DNA of 64,000 nt from the NCBI RefSeq assembly GCF_963169125.1, contig NC_084798.1, positions 171,273,980 to 171,337,979 of the forward strand. The letters run 5' to 3'. The DNA comes from Humulus lupulus (Eukaryota; Streptophyta; Magnoliopsida; Rosales; Cannabaceae). This document shows positions 11,951 through 23,540 of the stretch, piece by piece. How positions within the stretch are numbered: position 1 is the stretch's first letter; each line of letters starts with the position of its first letter. The notes beneath the pieces were generated by a model. The model saw only the letters and a program-made list of their open reading frames with translations, had not been told where the DNA came from and did not search any database. The translations under genes were made by a program, and so were the position numbers.

Positions 11951-13701
11951 TGTGGATGCCAAAAATCCACCAAAAAGAAAAAATCTCTAAGTCCATCAAT
12001 GGAATACAAGTCTAAAGGTCACTTAGTCATGTTATTAGACTCGGGCCCATAAGTCTTGCAGAACCGGGAGATTGTCCCAAGGGAAGCATCACCTTATGAG
12101 CCATGAAGTATGGCCTTGCTAGGCTAAGGGGCTAAGCCACGCCTTGCAAAAGGGCAAGTGCATGAGGGCCTTGCGTAGCGAGGCCTTACTTGTCTTGAGC
12201 CATGCTCCTTTCATGTAGCAGCATGTCTCGCATCTTGCAAGTCTCCCCTCGCAATGTGCCTCATCCTAAGGGTCTCGCGTAGCCTCGCGCCTTGCACATC
12301 CGAAGCCTTGCACCAACCTACAGCCTCGCATAGAGAGGCCAAGGGCCTCGCATAGAGAGGCCAAGGGCCTCGCGCCTTGCACATCCGAGGGCCACGCGTC
12401 GCCTCGCATAGCGAGGCCAAGGGCCTCGTGCCCCACACAGATGCAGCCCCGGCCTCGCGCGCCTAGAGGGCCTTGCATGGGTGATGCCTCGCGGAGGTGC
12501 TCCAATGGGCCTCGCGCCCCACACAGATGTCGCCCCGGCCTCGCGCGCCAAGGGGGCCTCGCGTGGGTGATGCCTTGCGGAGGTGCTCCAACGGGCCTCG
12601 CGCCCCATACAGATGCAGCCCCGGCCTCGCTGAAGCTCCGCCTCGCGTGGGTGGCGCCTCGTGGAGTTGCTCCAACAGGCCTCTCGCCCCACGCAGATGC
12701 AGCCCCCGTCTCGGCCAGGCACCTCCTCGCGCGCCAGCCCTACTAAGGGCTCGTGGCCTCATGCAACAACCATACTAAGGGCTCGTGGCATCGTCTCGCG
12801 TGCCAACCGTGCTAAGGACTTAGTAGCCTCGCCTCGCGCACCGGCCACGTCAAAAGCCTCGAGGCTTCGCCTCTCGCACCCGCCACATCATTAAGGGCCT
12901 CCACTAAACACCCTTCGGCCACATACCAGGGGCCTCGTAATGTTGGGGCTGCAAAGTGATGGTCTCACAAGATGAGACTCTCATCTCATTTGTAGGCGTC
13001 ATGTCTCATCACACACGCAGCAGGCCTCATTGAAGAGGCCTTACCTCTCTTCCTGAGATAAGTGCCACCAACGGGGCACCACACTCCCTATGAGTCACAT
13101 GAGATGAAGAGTCAAGGGTCTCTGGGACATGCGGTCGAGGAAGGTCAGAAGGGGCCTCACAACGATTTGACATGAAGCCAAGGGAGGTACAAAATGAGCC
13201 AACAAACCAAGAGGAATTAGAGTACGGTTACAGTGTCCACGCCAGACAGGTATTGGTAGTACAAGAATGGTGCTTGGTCAGGACTCTCTCAGCACGCTTA
13301 TGAGGTCCGTACCTGACAAGTAGTGGAGGCATAATAAGGCACCAAGTCAGGAGCACTTTTGCAGACCTCTGACACGTACTAGAGCGGACCACCACTCTTC
13401 CAACACCACTACCATCTGTACTGCTATCCTGACAGTGTACTCATGTACTATTTTGTCCTGAGGGACCACTATGTACAAAGGAGCCATTAGAGCTCCAATA
13501 TAAATAGATGATCACCCCTCCAGAAAAGGGGTTGGAGAACTCATTGTATGCAGAGGCTATTAATCAATATACATTTTTCACTCCATTGATTTATCTATGT
13601 TTATCCTTCCATAAGTTCATTCTAAGTTTTTATCTGAACATGGTCACATTGACCTTTGAGTTTTTCGACCTAATTTCGTTGACGAGATTTCACCGTCAAC
13701 A
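11951..13701 (+). repeat. 3' LTR of element D
   Basis: TGTGGATGCC to GTCAACA, with canonical TG…CA ends. TATAAATA is at 13499-13506. It carries the same CCTCGC-rich array as the 5' LTR. Confidence 0.9.
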
Positions 13702-13706
13702 CACTG

Positions 13707-14667
13707 GTTTTTGTACCTTCTGGTCTTCTCGGACGAGCACAAAACTAATGGCGTGCTCGGTAGTAGCGAGATACAAGTATAATACTTCTCCTGTGATAAG
13801 CTTTGACAAGATTGAAGGTTCGACGAGGTGTTTCTTTAAACCGTGGAATGCGAGCTCGCATTCCTCTGTCCACTCGAACTTTTTGCCCCCTCTTAAAAGG
13901 TTGAAGAAAGGAAGACAGCGGCCTGTAGATTTTGAAACAAACCTACTTAATGCCGCCATCTGTCCAATTAAACTCTGAACATCTTTATGCTTTCGAGGCG
14001 CGGGCATATCAATCAATGCCTTGATCATGTCAGGATTAACCTCTACCCCTCGGAGATTCACTATAAAACCTAGAAACTTTCCCGAAGATACTCTGAAAGA
14101 GCATTTTTGTCGGTTGAGTTTCATGTTATATTTTCGTAATACGGCGAAGCATTCTTTGAGGTCATCCACATGGTTCTTATTTTGTTTAGACTTGACTAGC
14201 ATGTTGTCAACATAAACCTCCATGTTGTTACCTATATGCTTGGAGAACATTATGTTCACAAGTCTTTGGTATGTTGCTCCAGCATTTTTAAGCCCGAAAG
14301 GCATGACATTATAACAGTATAGTCCCTTATCGGTTACGAAGCTCGTATGCTCTTGATCAGGTGTGTGCATGGCGATCTGGTTATATCCCAAATAGGCATC
14401 CATGAACGACATGAGGCCGTTACCTGCTGTGGCATCTACGAGCTGATCAATCCGAGGTAAGGGAAAACAATCCTTGGGGCATGTCTTGTTAAGGTCGGAG
14501 TAGTTGATGCATGTTTTCCATGTTCCATTGGGTTTCAGAATCAACACTGGATTGGCAATCCAATCAGGATAGAAGGCTTCTCGTATGAATTGATTTACCT
14601 TTAATCTATCAACTTCTTCCTTTAGGGCCTTCTTTCTATTGTCATCCAGGAGTCTTCGTTTTTGCAT
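13707..14667 (-). pseudogene. Element C reverse transcriptase
   Basis: The long minus-strand reading has LKPNGTWKTCINYSDLNKTC, FPLPRIDQLVDATAG, SFMDAYLGYNQIAMH and VMPFGLKNAGATYQRLVN in the normal RT order. The catalytic box reads YVDN (14203-14214) instead of YVDD, so the second active-site aspartate is lost. It continues through SSGKFLGFIV and ALSRFVSKSTGRCLPFF into the RNase H start LYLYLATTEHAIS, where element D interrupts it. The reading is open for about 320 residues. Confidence 0.88.
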
Positions 14668-15395
14668 TTCGGGGGGAAACTCTTGTCGATATTAAGTGCA
14701 TGACTTATGACATTTGGACTTATCCCCACCATGTCCAAATGCGACCATGCGAATACATCCTGGTTCTCTCTTAAGAAGCGAATTAATTGCCATTTCGCTT
14801 CTTCGGAAAGATTCTTGCCCACTTTTACTATCTTGCCCACCATGTCGAGCTTGACCTCCTCGAGCTCCTCTAGAGGCTCGAGGTCAGACATTTCCTCTAT
14901 TCTAGGGTCGATCTCTTCATCAATCTCGAAAATCATCCCATCCTTGTTCTGTATTACCACAAGTGCCTGTGCATTTGTTTTCTTCTTCCCTCTAATGGAG
15001 ATGCTATAGCACTCCCTCCTCGCAAGTTGGTCCCCTTTCAGAGCCTCGATACCACTAGAAGTCGGGAACTTGATGGCCAAATGTCTGACAGATGATACTG
15101 CCCCCAACTCAACTAGGGCGGGTCTCCCGAGCAGTGCATTGTAGGCAGATGGAAGATCCGCCATGACGAACTCCATCATCTTGGTTACAGAGATCGGATA
15201 ATCTCCCAAGGTCACAGGGAGTTCAACGGATCCCATACAGGTAATCCATTCTCCTAAAAAACCGTACAGCGTGGTTGCACAGGCTTTTAGGTCGCGAAGC
15301 GCGAGTCCCATATTTTCTAGAGTGGCTTTATAGAGGATATTCACCAAGCTCCCGTTATCAATCAGGACTCAGTGTACCCTCTTGTTCGCGAGCTG
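14668..15395 (-). pseudogene. Element C aspartic protease and linker to RT
   Basis: The active-site motif reads VLIDNGSLVNILY (about 15363-15327), the D-N-G-S form of Tat elements, just after a TGA in RVH*VLIDNGS. The flap and downstream motifs follow: ELPVTLGDYPISVTKMMEF, SAYNALLGRPALVELGAVSS and IKFPTSSGIEALKGDQ. An acidic linker with DIDPRIEEM-like text then leads to NQDVFAWSHLDMVGISPNVI at the RT N-terminus. The frame changes near 14640, where the RT reading starts. Confidence 0.85.
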
Positions 15396-15971
15396 GAGGG
15401 TTATGACCAGGGGGTCGTTATGGGGAAATTGGACATAAGACGCGTCCTCTTCAATGAAGGTTATGGGTTGAATTTCAACCCTTTGTTGTTTCAAAGCTCT
15501 TGGTTCGGGTTCGTACGAAGAACCATCACCACTTTTGAGCTCATTTACATACCTTTTTTGGGCATTCTTGCTTGATCCTGTGATATGGGGTCCCCCTGAG
15601 ATTGTTATTACATCTTCTCCATCAATCGGAGGGGGTCGCTCATCCTCCCGAGCTCGTGAGTTACTATTTTGGGCAGGTGGTGCAGCCGCTGCCCTTTGGC
15701 TTGTAGAAGCCTGGTTGGGATTTCAGTTTCTTATGCATTGTTCAAAATAACCCCTTGAGATCAAACCTTCAATCACGTCTTTTAACTGTCGACATTCATC
15801 GGTTGTATGTCTGATATCCCGGTGAAATCTACAGTACTTACTAGAATCTCTCTTTGCTTTTTGATTCCTCATTGGGCCAGGTAGTCTGAATGAGACCTGA
15901 TTTTCATTAGTCAGGTAGATATTCTCTCAATACTCATTGAGCTCGGTCTACACTTTCTATATAGAGAAGTA
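15396..15971 (-). pseudogene. Element C gag C-terminal part with zinc-like box
   Basis: On the minus strand: IYLTNENQVSFRLPGPMRNQ, then KYCRFHRDIRHTTDECRQLK (C-x2-H-x4-H-x4-C box) and DVIEGLISRGYFEQC. This is the nucleocapsid-like box of Tat gag proteins. It is cut off from the rest of gag by the solo LTR at 15977-16990. Stops interrupt the stretch toward the protease. Confidence 0.75.
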
Positions 15972-15976
15972 TCTTT

Positions 15977-16990
15977 TGTTATATTATTTCATATAATATA
16001 ATATTATATTAAATAATGTGACAAAATGTGATTTGTCACAGAAATGTGATTTGTCACATCTTGTAACATATTATTGAGAGTCACAAAATTGGACACATGT
16101 GTGTATCCAAATGTGACATATTTTGGAGTTACAAAATTAGTTACAAATTTGTAACTCCCAAATATTACCCAATAATGTGTATATTATATGTTACACATTT
16201 GAGATTGGATTTCATAAAGCCATATGAGAAATGGCTGATAGAGATGTGATTTTAACTCCCATATTGTGTATGGAAGTTACAAAATCAAGTGGGAATAAAT
16301 TGGAACGTTTTGAAAAAAAAACTGAAAAAATTTGTTGTTGAAATTGACTGAGCGCCGCAGAGCTTGGAACAAGCATCGCGGCCCTAGTGGTTGACAGCTT
16401 CTTTGAATTTCGGTTTTTATCCAATTTTGAACGTTTCCAACAGCCAAGTAACTCCCAAATCTCTATTTTAATTCCATAAAACATCCAATTAAACATTGGT
16501 AATAGCCATGGGGGTTGGTGGAATTTGAAATTCAAAGGGGTATCTCAAACTCTATAAATAGGAGCCTAATGCTCACTTGTAAGACACACCATTTTTCATC
16601 CACAAAGCACTTGGCTGAAAAATACACCAAAAGGCTTGATAATTCCAGAGAGCTATTTCCTAGAGAGATCCCTTAGTGCTTAGAGAATAGGGGGAAATAA
16701 GCTTTTGGACAAAGGTCTTGAACCTTGTTCAAGTTGGTGATCCCCACTACTCTACACTTTGGTTGTGTGGGAGTTTGTGTTTTCATTCTTTTGTTCTTCT
16801 TATTTACTTGTATTATTATAGTATTGAGTTTGTAATCTTCTTCTTCTACATCTTTTTATTTACTTGTATTTTGAGCAATTGAGTTGTAATACTTATTTAA
16901 TCAATATTATCTTGTCCATTGTATTTTTTGCATAGAGTTGTATTTGGTTTTTCCATAATTCCATTGAGCAATAATATATATTCTCTAACA
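15977..16990 (+). mobile_element. Solo LTR (1.0 kb), TSD TCTTT
   Basis: Starts TGTTATATTATTTC, ends TTCTCTAACA, and is flanked by exact TCTTT repeats (15972-15976 and 16991-16995). TATAAATA at 16553-16560 followed by GGAGCC sets plus orientation. AT-rich with repeated 'tgtgac/gtcaca' words near 16020-16130. Removing it restores element C's gag. The family is not certain; base composition suggests Copia. Confidence 0.9.
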
Positions 16991-16995
16991 TCTTT

Positions 16996-18792
16996 TCCCT
17001 TTCTTCTTCTTTCCCCCATCTGCTTCGGGGTTATTCCCTTTGTTTTTCTTTCTCTTGGAAGGGTTGTCCTCGGGGGGTTTCGAAGTTGATGGGTCTGTCG
17101 AGGTTGACGCAGAGTTCACGTTTGTTGTTGTAGTTATGGGCTGGGAGGTCATGTTCAATGCTGGCCTCGCCTCTTCTATATTGACAAACCTGTGTGCTCG
17201 TCGATTGAACTCGACCAACGACTTGACAGGTTTCCATTGTAAGTCTTCCCAGAGAGGACTTTTTGGCATTACACCAGCTCGAACTGCAATTAAGTGACCA
17301 CTATCATCGACATCTCGAGCTCGAGCCACTTCTAGGTTAAACATTGTGAGGTAACCTTTTAGTGACTTGTTTGGTTGTTGCCGGACATTGGTCAGAGCTG
17401 AGGCCTCAGACCTAATGCCAACCATTGCTTTAAATTGTTTCCTAAAGTCCCTAGACAATTGATCCCAAGACGCGATCGAATGCCTTTTGAACTTCTCAAA
17501 CCAATTTTTTGATGGTCTTGTGAGAGTGGCTGGGAACATCATACACCTGAGCTCGTAGCCCACATTGCCGGCTTGCATAATTGTGTTGAACGTGCTCAGA
17601 TGGCTATATGGATTTGAATTTCTGTCAAATGGTGGGACATGAGGAATCCTAAACCGTTCAGGAAACGACGTGTTGGAGATATGTGGGGTGAACGGCTCAT
17701 TCTGCAAGAGCCTAAATGCTATTTCTAGTTGTTCAATCCTTTCTTGGACTAAATCTACAGGAGGCCTAGCCTGGACCTGGGGGGCTATCGGCTGTTTGCA
17801 ACCATTTAGATGATCTCGCAGATCTGGGTTCGAGGGAATGTCACACCCCCGATTATGGTTTAAATGTTCCTATAAATCAGGGTGGTCTCATCGGTTCCCG
17901 GCATTCCTTGGCTCTTTGGTGTAAATACTCAAGGACCTAGTGTAATCTGAGCTTTCACTTACATAGCTTGTTGCTCGGTTATTACAAGATGGATCTTCTG
18001 TTGGCCTCCTTGTCCCAGTAGTTTGTGATCGAGACATTTGGCTTCTCATTGGTTGGGAAACCCTATGATCTCGGGCAGCTTCTCCTTCATTTCTTTGTCC
18101 GCGTCTAGCGTGTCGATCCCTATTTTGATGGGCAGGTCGCGAAACTTCCTAGATTGGTGAGGGATGCCTTATTGGTGATGGTGAGTGTCTTATGGACGAC
18201 GGTAGCTGCCCACCATTGCTGGGCCTAGATGGTCCCGAATTCGCCTAGTCAGGCTCCGGGATTTTTTTGCGCAGCACCAGGATTGGGGTCCGAGCCACTG
18301 AGGGGGCTCAGTTATTCCCCGTTCCTAGTTGTGCTTCTGCAGTCGGGTTGGTAGTTGTAGTATCCTCTGCTTGGTTAATCCTTCGGGGCCTCGACTGAAC
18401 AGGCTGGGGCGCTGGTGGTGGTGCCTGGCTCCCCTCCTGGCGGTTGTATTCTTATGAGGGCGTCCCTTAGGCCTTCGAGGAGGGGCCTGAGCGTTTCGAG
18501 GAGGCGCCTGTGCCTCAGCAGCTAGTCTGGCTAATTTTTCATTGCGTTTTGTAGCTTTTGCCAACTATTTGCGCAGTTGGTGGTTCTCAAGTTCCACAAT
18601 TGGAACATACCTTTCAGGATTATAATACATGTCCTCGTCGGGACTGGGAGTAGGTGGTCCTCGAGAGTTGGATTAGTCACTCCTTTCGTCGGGATCGGGA
18701 TCCACCATAGGCTGCTTTCCAGGCCGTAGTGGGTAATCTTCCTCATGAGGAATTTCCTCCTGAGGTATATTAGGGTTGCTTGCAGCGGCCAT
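16996..18792 (-). pseudogene. Element C gag, N-terminal and capsid part
   Basis: The start is chosen at 18792, MAAASNPNIPQEEIPHEEDY, shortly after the primer leader. The N-terminal section has stops near 18675 and 18565. The capsid-like domain at 17707-16996 is open: FRIPHVPPFDRNSNPYSHLS, NWFEKFKRHSIASWDQLSRD, LTNVRQQPNKSLKGYLTMF and AVRAGVMPKSPLWEDLQ, all typical of Retrotrans_gag. It ends in a lysine-rich tail (KRKKNKGNNPEADGGKKKK) and is then broken by the solo LTR. Confidence 0.82.
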
Positions 18793-18840
18793 TACTAATC
18801 CGAGAAGCTTTCTAACAAAACAGGCTCACGTCTTGTTTAA

Positions 18841-18864
18841 TAGCTCACAAAGAAAGTACCAAAC
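18841..18864 (-). other. Leader/primer-binding site of element C
   Basis: Reads TTTGGTACTTTCTTTGTGAG on the minus strand directly after the 5' LTR. It is a diverged form of the TGGTGCTTTCATTGAGAGC leader seen at the same place in A, B and F. The tRNA was not identified. Confidence 0.55.
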
Positions 18865-19700
18865 TGTTGACGTCGTTTTTCGTCAACTTAAGAAAGAAGA
18901 GCAATTAAACAAAAAATATACCAGAGGAAATAAATAAAAAGAATGTAGACGAGATCTTTTATGAGGTTTAGCAATTAAAATCTTCCTAGTCCACGAGTCT
19001 ATATTATTAGTTCTTTGGAGTAATCTGGAAACTTTCAAGAAAGAAAATGCCCAGAGTTTGCTCTCCAAATCTTAATATCTCGGTCCCTTTACAAATGAAT
19101 TATCCATCTATATTTATAGAGAGGTTTTCAAAATTGCTTCCCACATATTTCGGGAAGATATTTTGCAAATCAAATAATATAATGCCAATAAATGCATCAG
19201 TTACTATGTACACGGTAATATCCCATAAAATGTGGAATTGAATAACAAATTACATCAGATCCCTTAAACATAGGGAATTTATAACAATAAATACGTTTAC
19301 ACACAGCCGACGAGATTAGACACCAGATCCACGTGTCTTCGAGACCGTTTGTCTATTACGAGCTCGTCATCTCACTTCGACTATGCTCCCAACATGTAAC
19401 CATTGACGAAGCCATCACCTTCGGGCTTACAGCTCTCAAGCTCGAACCATCTTGTCTGAGGGCAAGAGATGTATCAAGAAACTTATACAAGTGTTGAACC
19501 CTTGCTATCGTGAGTTGTGAGTTCACCTTATAAGCTCGAACACTTTCGAGACTACGAAATGTTCGAGCTCACGAGGTTACCACTTACAGCGAAACTGTCT
19601 GACTTGTGGATCACATGATGATTGTGCTTATTTCGAGCTTCCACCTTACGAGCCTGAATTTCGAGATCAAGATTCCCATTCTCGAAATTTGGGTGTAACA
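18865..19700 (-). repeat. 5' LTR of element C
   Basis: On the plus strand it runs from TGTTGACGTCG to GGGTGTAACA. On the minus strand TATAAATA lies at 19118-19111. The inner end borders the primer leader. The outer end is followed by CAGTA, then unrelated AT-rich DNA. Confidence 0.85.
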
Positions 19701-19705
19701 CAGTA

Positions 19706-20028
19706 TTTAATTAAGTATTAATAAACATATCTGGTCCATTTCTGTATATTCTCTAATATATAAAGTACTTTCACTAAAGTGTCCTACTACACTAGTAATC
19801 TGGATCTAGATCACATGTATTCATAATACTATTCAAGTAATTAATCTAAAGATTCCATAACTTTATTTTACTGCGAACTATTCAAGTTGTTTACCTTAAA
19901 CACAATCCTCCCGTACCAATACGTGTTTGAGATCACATATATGAACTTAGGAATTTTTCTGATATTTATATAATATTATCACAGAATAATATAGTCCATA
20001 AAATATATGCATAAAAAATTCAATTTAT
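19706..20028. other. Unclassified AT-rich stretch between elements C and E
   Basis: No coding frame, no ends that pair, and no clear match to other repeats in the window. It may be the remains of a further element or the outer end of truncated element E. Confidence 0.4.
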
Positions 20029-20400
20029 TTATTTATTTCTTAAAATAATGTCTACTACATATGCTTTCAGGGCACAAAAGTCACCATCCGTCACCCCATA
20101 CTTTGATAACCAGTCCATCCCCAAGATCATATCAAAATCATCCATCCCCAGTTCAATCAGATCCATAGACAACTCCTTACTGTCTATCTCAACTGGTAAT
20201 GCTCTAACCCACCTCCTAAAGACTACTAGTTCCCAAGTTGGCAACAAAGTCCTAAATCCTCTAGCATACATATCAAAAGGTCTAAATAAATGGTATATCA
20301 CCCTAGCAGATACAAACGAATGCGTAGCTCCTGAATCAATCAATGTAGTAAACGAAGAACCAACACAAGAAATCTGACCTGTCAAGATCGAGGGACTAGC
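20029..20400 (-). pseudogene. Element E aspartic protease, truncated
   Basis: Open minus-strand reading with the catalytic motif LIDSGATHSFV, then VEIDSKELSMDLIELGMDDF and DMILGMDWLSKYG, all hallmarks of chromovirus protease. After DWLSKYG the reading leaves the family pattern and stops at 20029, so the protease-RT linker and everything after it are absent. DSGATHSFV separates this element from the D-N-G-S protease of the Tat elements nearby. Confidence 0.85.
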
Positions 20401-20409
20401 CTCAACCTC

Positions 20410-21540
20410 GGTCTAGGGCAAGGTGAACACTCTGGCTGGAGTGAGGCTGTCGCTCCTCTTTTGTTCCTCTTTCCTGGCTTGTGGATAGTCTTTCCTCAAG
20501 TGATTGAAACTCCCATAGATGAAACACACTCTGACTCTGCACTCCCCCAGATGTCGTCGCCTGCACCGTGGACACTCTAGGAAGCTTCTCCAATTCTCTC
20601 CCTTGCCCTGGAGGCCACCAAAGGCACCTCGTGCCCTCCTATCTGAACCAGGAGGAACAAAAGAATCTGGGGCCTTTTTCTTCTGCTCACTGGGGCCACT
20701 ACCTCGGCAAGAACCAGTGAAGGGAGGTACCATCCTCCGAGCATCGTGTCTTGCAGCGCCTTCTTTCCAGATCTGGTCTTCAGCAACCTCAATAGTAGGG
20801 GCATTTTCCACTACCTAAGAATAAGTGGTAGTCCTCAGATCTAGTGTTATCTTAACATCATAGGCTATCATCACATTCAACCCTCGTACAAATCGATCTC
20901 TCCTTTCCATGTCAATAGGCACCAAATCCGGGGCGAACTTAGCCAACCAATCAAACTTCAAAGCATACTCTGTGACGATCATCCTATTATAGGTCAAATT
21001 GGTGAATTCATTAACCTTTGTAGCTCAAACTACAAAATTGTAATACTTTTCATTAAAGACATCCCTGAATTCACCCGTAAGTGATAGTAGTGACATCTCT
21101 CCTCTGAGACACAACATCCCACCAGATGTCGGAATCTTCCCTCAAAATATAACTGGGACAAGCCACCCTCTCGTTTCCTTCCACCCTCATAAAATCCAAT
21201 ATGGAGGAAACCATGTTCATCCACTGCTCTGCCCGCAGTGGATCTGGACCGCCTTGAAAGGTGGGAGGGTACTGCTTTTTGAACCTCTCATACAAAGGCT
21301 CCCACCTCTTCTCCATCACAGGCTGGGCTAGTACTGGTGCACAACCTGTGGGGCCTGTAATCCAGCAACCTGAGGAGGAGCCTACTGTCTCAGTTCTCGA
21401 AGTTCATCTTCAGTTCTCTGAAGTCTGGCTTGCATTTATGCAAACATCTACTGTCAATTCAGTGGGGCAGGTGGAGGGTCCTGACCCTAGTCGTTATCTT
21501 TGGCCATGTTTTTGCGGAATCTAATTGATCGCCGAGGCAT
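20410..21540 (-). pseudogene. Element E gag with degenerate zinc knuckle
   Basis: The start at 21540 (MPRRSIRFRKNMAKDND) is followed at once by stops. The capsid region, spread over three frames, includes KKQYPPTFQGGPDPLRAEQW, REDSDIWWDVVSQRR and ALKFDWLAKFAPDLVPIDME. The C-terminal part at 20811-20413 has basic, glycine-rich text and CFIYGSFNHLRKDYP, a CCHC knuckle in which the second and last cysteines have become tyrosine. Many stops and frameshifts make it dead. Confidence 0.8.
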
Positions 21541-21867
21541 AAATTTAATATGCCTGCAATCAATGACATCACACATCAAGCATGATAACAACATCCAAAG
21601 AAAACCACCTCCCAATTCAACCAATCAAACACAAATATCAAACCAACACCATGCATACACAACATAATCATATAACAGTCAAAGAGGCCATGCCTTAGCA
21701 TTATATACACTCATCATGCTCCATTTATGTCAATTAGGCAAATAGGGCAATTCAGACAAGCAATTAAACATATATTTCACTTAATACTGACAAACCCTGA
21801 GTCGAGCCTGTCTCTGGCAGGGAGCTTACATGTTCAGTCAATCTCTAGAAACCATAAACCTTGGCAC

Positions 21868-21880
21868 GCTCTAATACCAA
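21868..21880 (-). other. Primer-binding site of element E (tRNA-iMet type)
   Basis: TTGGTATTAGAGC on the minus strand, two bases inside the LTR. It differs at one position from the usual TGGTATCAGAGC complement of initiator tRNA-Met. Confidence 0.8.
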
Positions 21881-21882
21881 GT

Positions 21883-23540
21883 TATAACTCCCTACTACCT
21901 TAGATCTGTTACCATGTGATTTTAAAACATGCGATTAACTCGATAATCGAGGTATTAGACCAAAAAGTGTGATTAATTAAAGTAAAGACTAATTCAAACA
22001 AGAATTTGGTATAAAAGTTTGGACATTCATTTAAATCATAAAAGTGTCACATTGGGATCCAAAAGTATTGTTTTAAAACATATTTTCAACTCAAAAGCTA
22101 GTGTACATTCAACCTAGGCAACAAAATCAAACGTTTATAGTATGTTCCTCAAAACTACCCAAGCCGTGGCGGCCAGGTAGGCCAAACATGTACGCACCGC
22201 TCCATGCCCTCTAACTCATGCTTGGTCATCCTTTACCTTGCTCTTACTTGAACCATAGAGCACTTGTGAGCCAAGGCCCAGCAAGAAAATTCCACAAACA
22301 TAGCATATAATAGTTTAATTTCAGTAAACAAATAACTTAAACAAATATAACAGACAATTCACAACAGTGACCTAAGCCGATCCAAGTGCGTTACCAGGCA
22401 CCAGGTTCACGGTCTTAACTAAGTAGGTGAGTACAAAACCCTAGTTGGCCATGCCATGGTGGCCTGCATTAATCATGCTTATTGCCATTTTCGACCCTTG
22501 CCAATTCGAGCCTTTGCTGATCCCGACATTTGCTGATCCAGGCCTTCACATATCAGTCATAAATACATAAACATGACATAGCAATTATAAAGACATAAAC
22601 ATGACATAGCAATTATAAACATTCATACATAACACTAAACACAAATAATCAGGCCATGCCCTACTCTACGGGTACGAACTGTTTTCTTACCTTGAGTCCC
22701 GAAAGCCCTGGGTAAGCGGCATAGATACGATCTCTGTCAACTGCTCAGATCAACCCTATGTCACAAAATACATAACCTCCATCAATTTCAAGTAAATAAC
22801 AACTTTTGAACCTAGTTTTAGTGTTTTGGGCCTTGAATTCTACTAAAATGGGTAGTAGGATCCTTCTCAAGCCCCCTAAGTTGAGTTCCCGAGCCTAAAA
22901 GCCCTAATTGGCCAATATTTTTTATTTGAGTCGCGACCTTCCTCAGAGGCGTTATGACCCTCTACAAGTCAGAGAGTTCGAGGCTCTCACTTCGGGCACA
23001 TGGGTCGCGATGCACCCCAACCTATGCCACGGTGCCTGGGCAATTTCAGAGACCCCTAAGGCCTTCTAGGTTCATGCGGGCCATGGCGCCCAAGAATAGC
23101 GTCGTGGCGCATCCCTGCGAACCCAGAAACATCAGCATTTTTCCTGCGTTTTCCCAGGCCTAACTCACCAGAATTCATTATAGACACACACTAAAGTTAG
23201 AGCGTCTAGGAGCCTCATTAACACATCCTAGATAACACAAACAACCCAAAATCCAGATCAAATCCCTAACCCCACTCAAAACCAAAACTAGAATAAAACT
23301 CAGTAAAATCCGAAACTAATAAGAGAATTCATAGAAAAACCAAGTTGTAAATAATCATTTTGGTTTTTAACGTTGGGTACCCAAATCTTGCATGTTTTAA
23401 TATAAGGAATATTGTTTATGTTGAATTTCAAAGAATACAATAAAAGTTTCGTTTTACTTAAATTATTATTTTCAAGTGGTAATTTACTTTAATAATGGTA
23501 TATTGGGTAAATTACTTAACCTGAAAATTGGGGCGTTAAA
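21883..23540 (-). repeat. 5' LTR of element E
   Basis: 1.66 kb, from the primer site out to TTTAACGCCCC (minus-strand sense). Both terminal dinucleotides are mutated (TA and AA in place of TG and CA on the plus strand), consistent with age. The ORF at 22954-23163 is chance. Confidence 0.78.

Larger units (their letters stand above)
8006..13701 (+). mobile_element. Element D: complete gag-only LTR retrotransposon inserted in element C
   Basis: Two LTRs (8006-9743 and 11951-13701) flank 2.2 kb holding a primer site, a gag-like gene, a tandem repeat and a purine tract, but no protease, RT or integrase. Flanking five-base repeats CATTG (8001-8005) and CACTG (13702-13706) differ at one base. The insertion separates YYVSKRLL from VREDQKVQKPV of element C's pol. 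Gag-only elements of this sort are called TR-GAG in plants. D would depend on another element for its enzymes. Confidence 0.9.
1..19700 (-). mobile_element. Element C: Tat-type Ty3/gypsy retrotransposon, minus strand, 3' LTR outside window
   Basis: Reading right to left: 5' LTR (18865-19700), primer-site leader, gag (18792-16996), zinc-box part of gag (15971-15396), protease (15395-14668), reverse transcriptase (14667-13707), RNase H domains (8000-7213), integrase (7063-4060). An antisense accessory gene lies at 684-3208 on the plus strand. This order, the second RNase H and the antisense gene place it in the Tat lineage (family knowledge). Three later insertions split it: solo LTRs at 4987-6884 and 15977-16990 and complete element D at 8006-13701. 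The 3' LTR is not seen and should lie left of position 1. The five bases after the 5' LTR, CAGTA, are the expected target duplication, but its partner is outside the window. Confidence 0.88.
20029..23540 (-). mobile_element. Element E: truncated Tekay/Del-like chromovirus
   Basis: On the minus strand: 5' LTR (23540-21883), tRNA-iMet-type primer site, gag (from 21540), CCHC-like region and protease, then an abrupt end near 20029 without RT, RNase H or integrase. LTR end text TAACGCCCCAATTTT and gag/protease motifs are typical of Tekay/Del. No second LTR is present. The pol half was lost by deletion, or lies beyond element C and outside the window. Confidence 0.82.

Noticed and set aside
11373..11999. 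208-codon minus-strand ORF
   Set aside because: Composed of the 27-28 bp minisatellite; repeated SLRPFLQAS-like text only.
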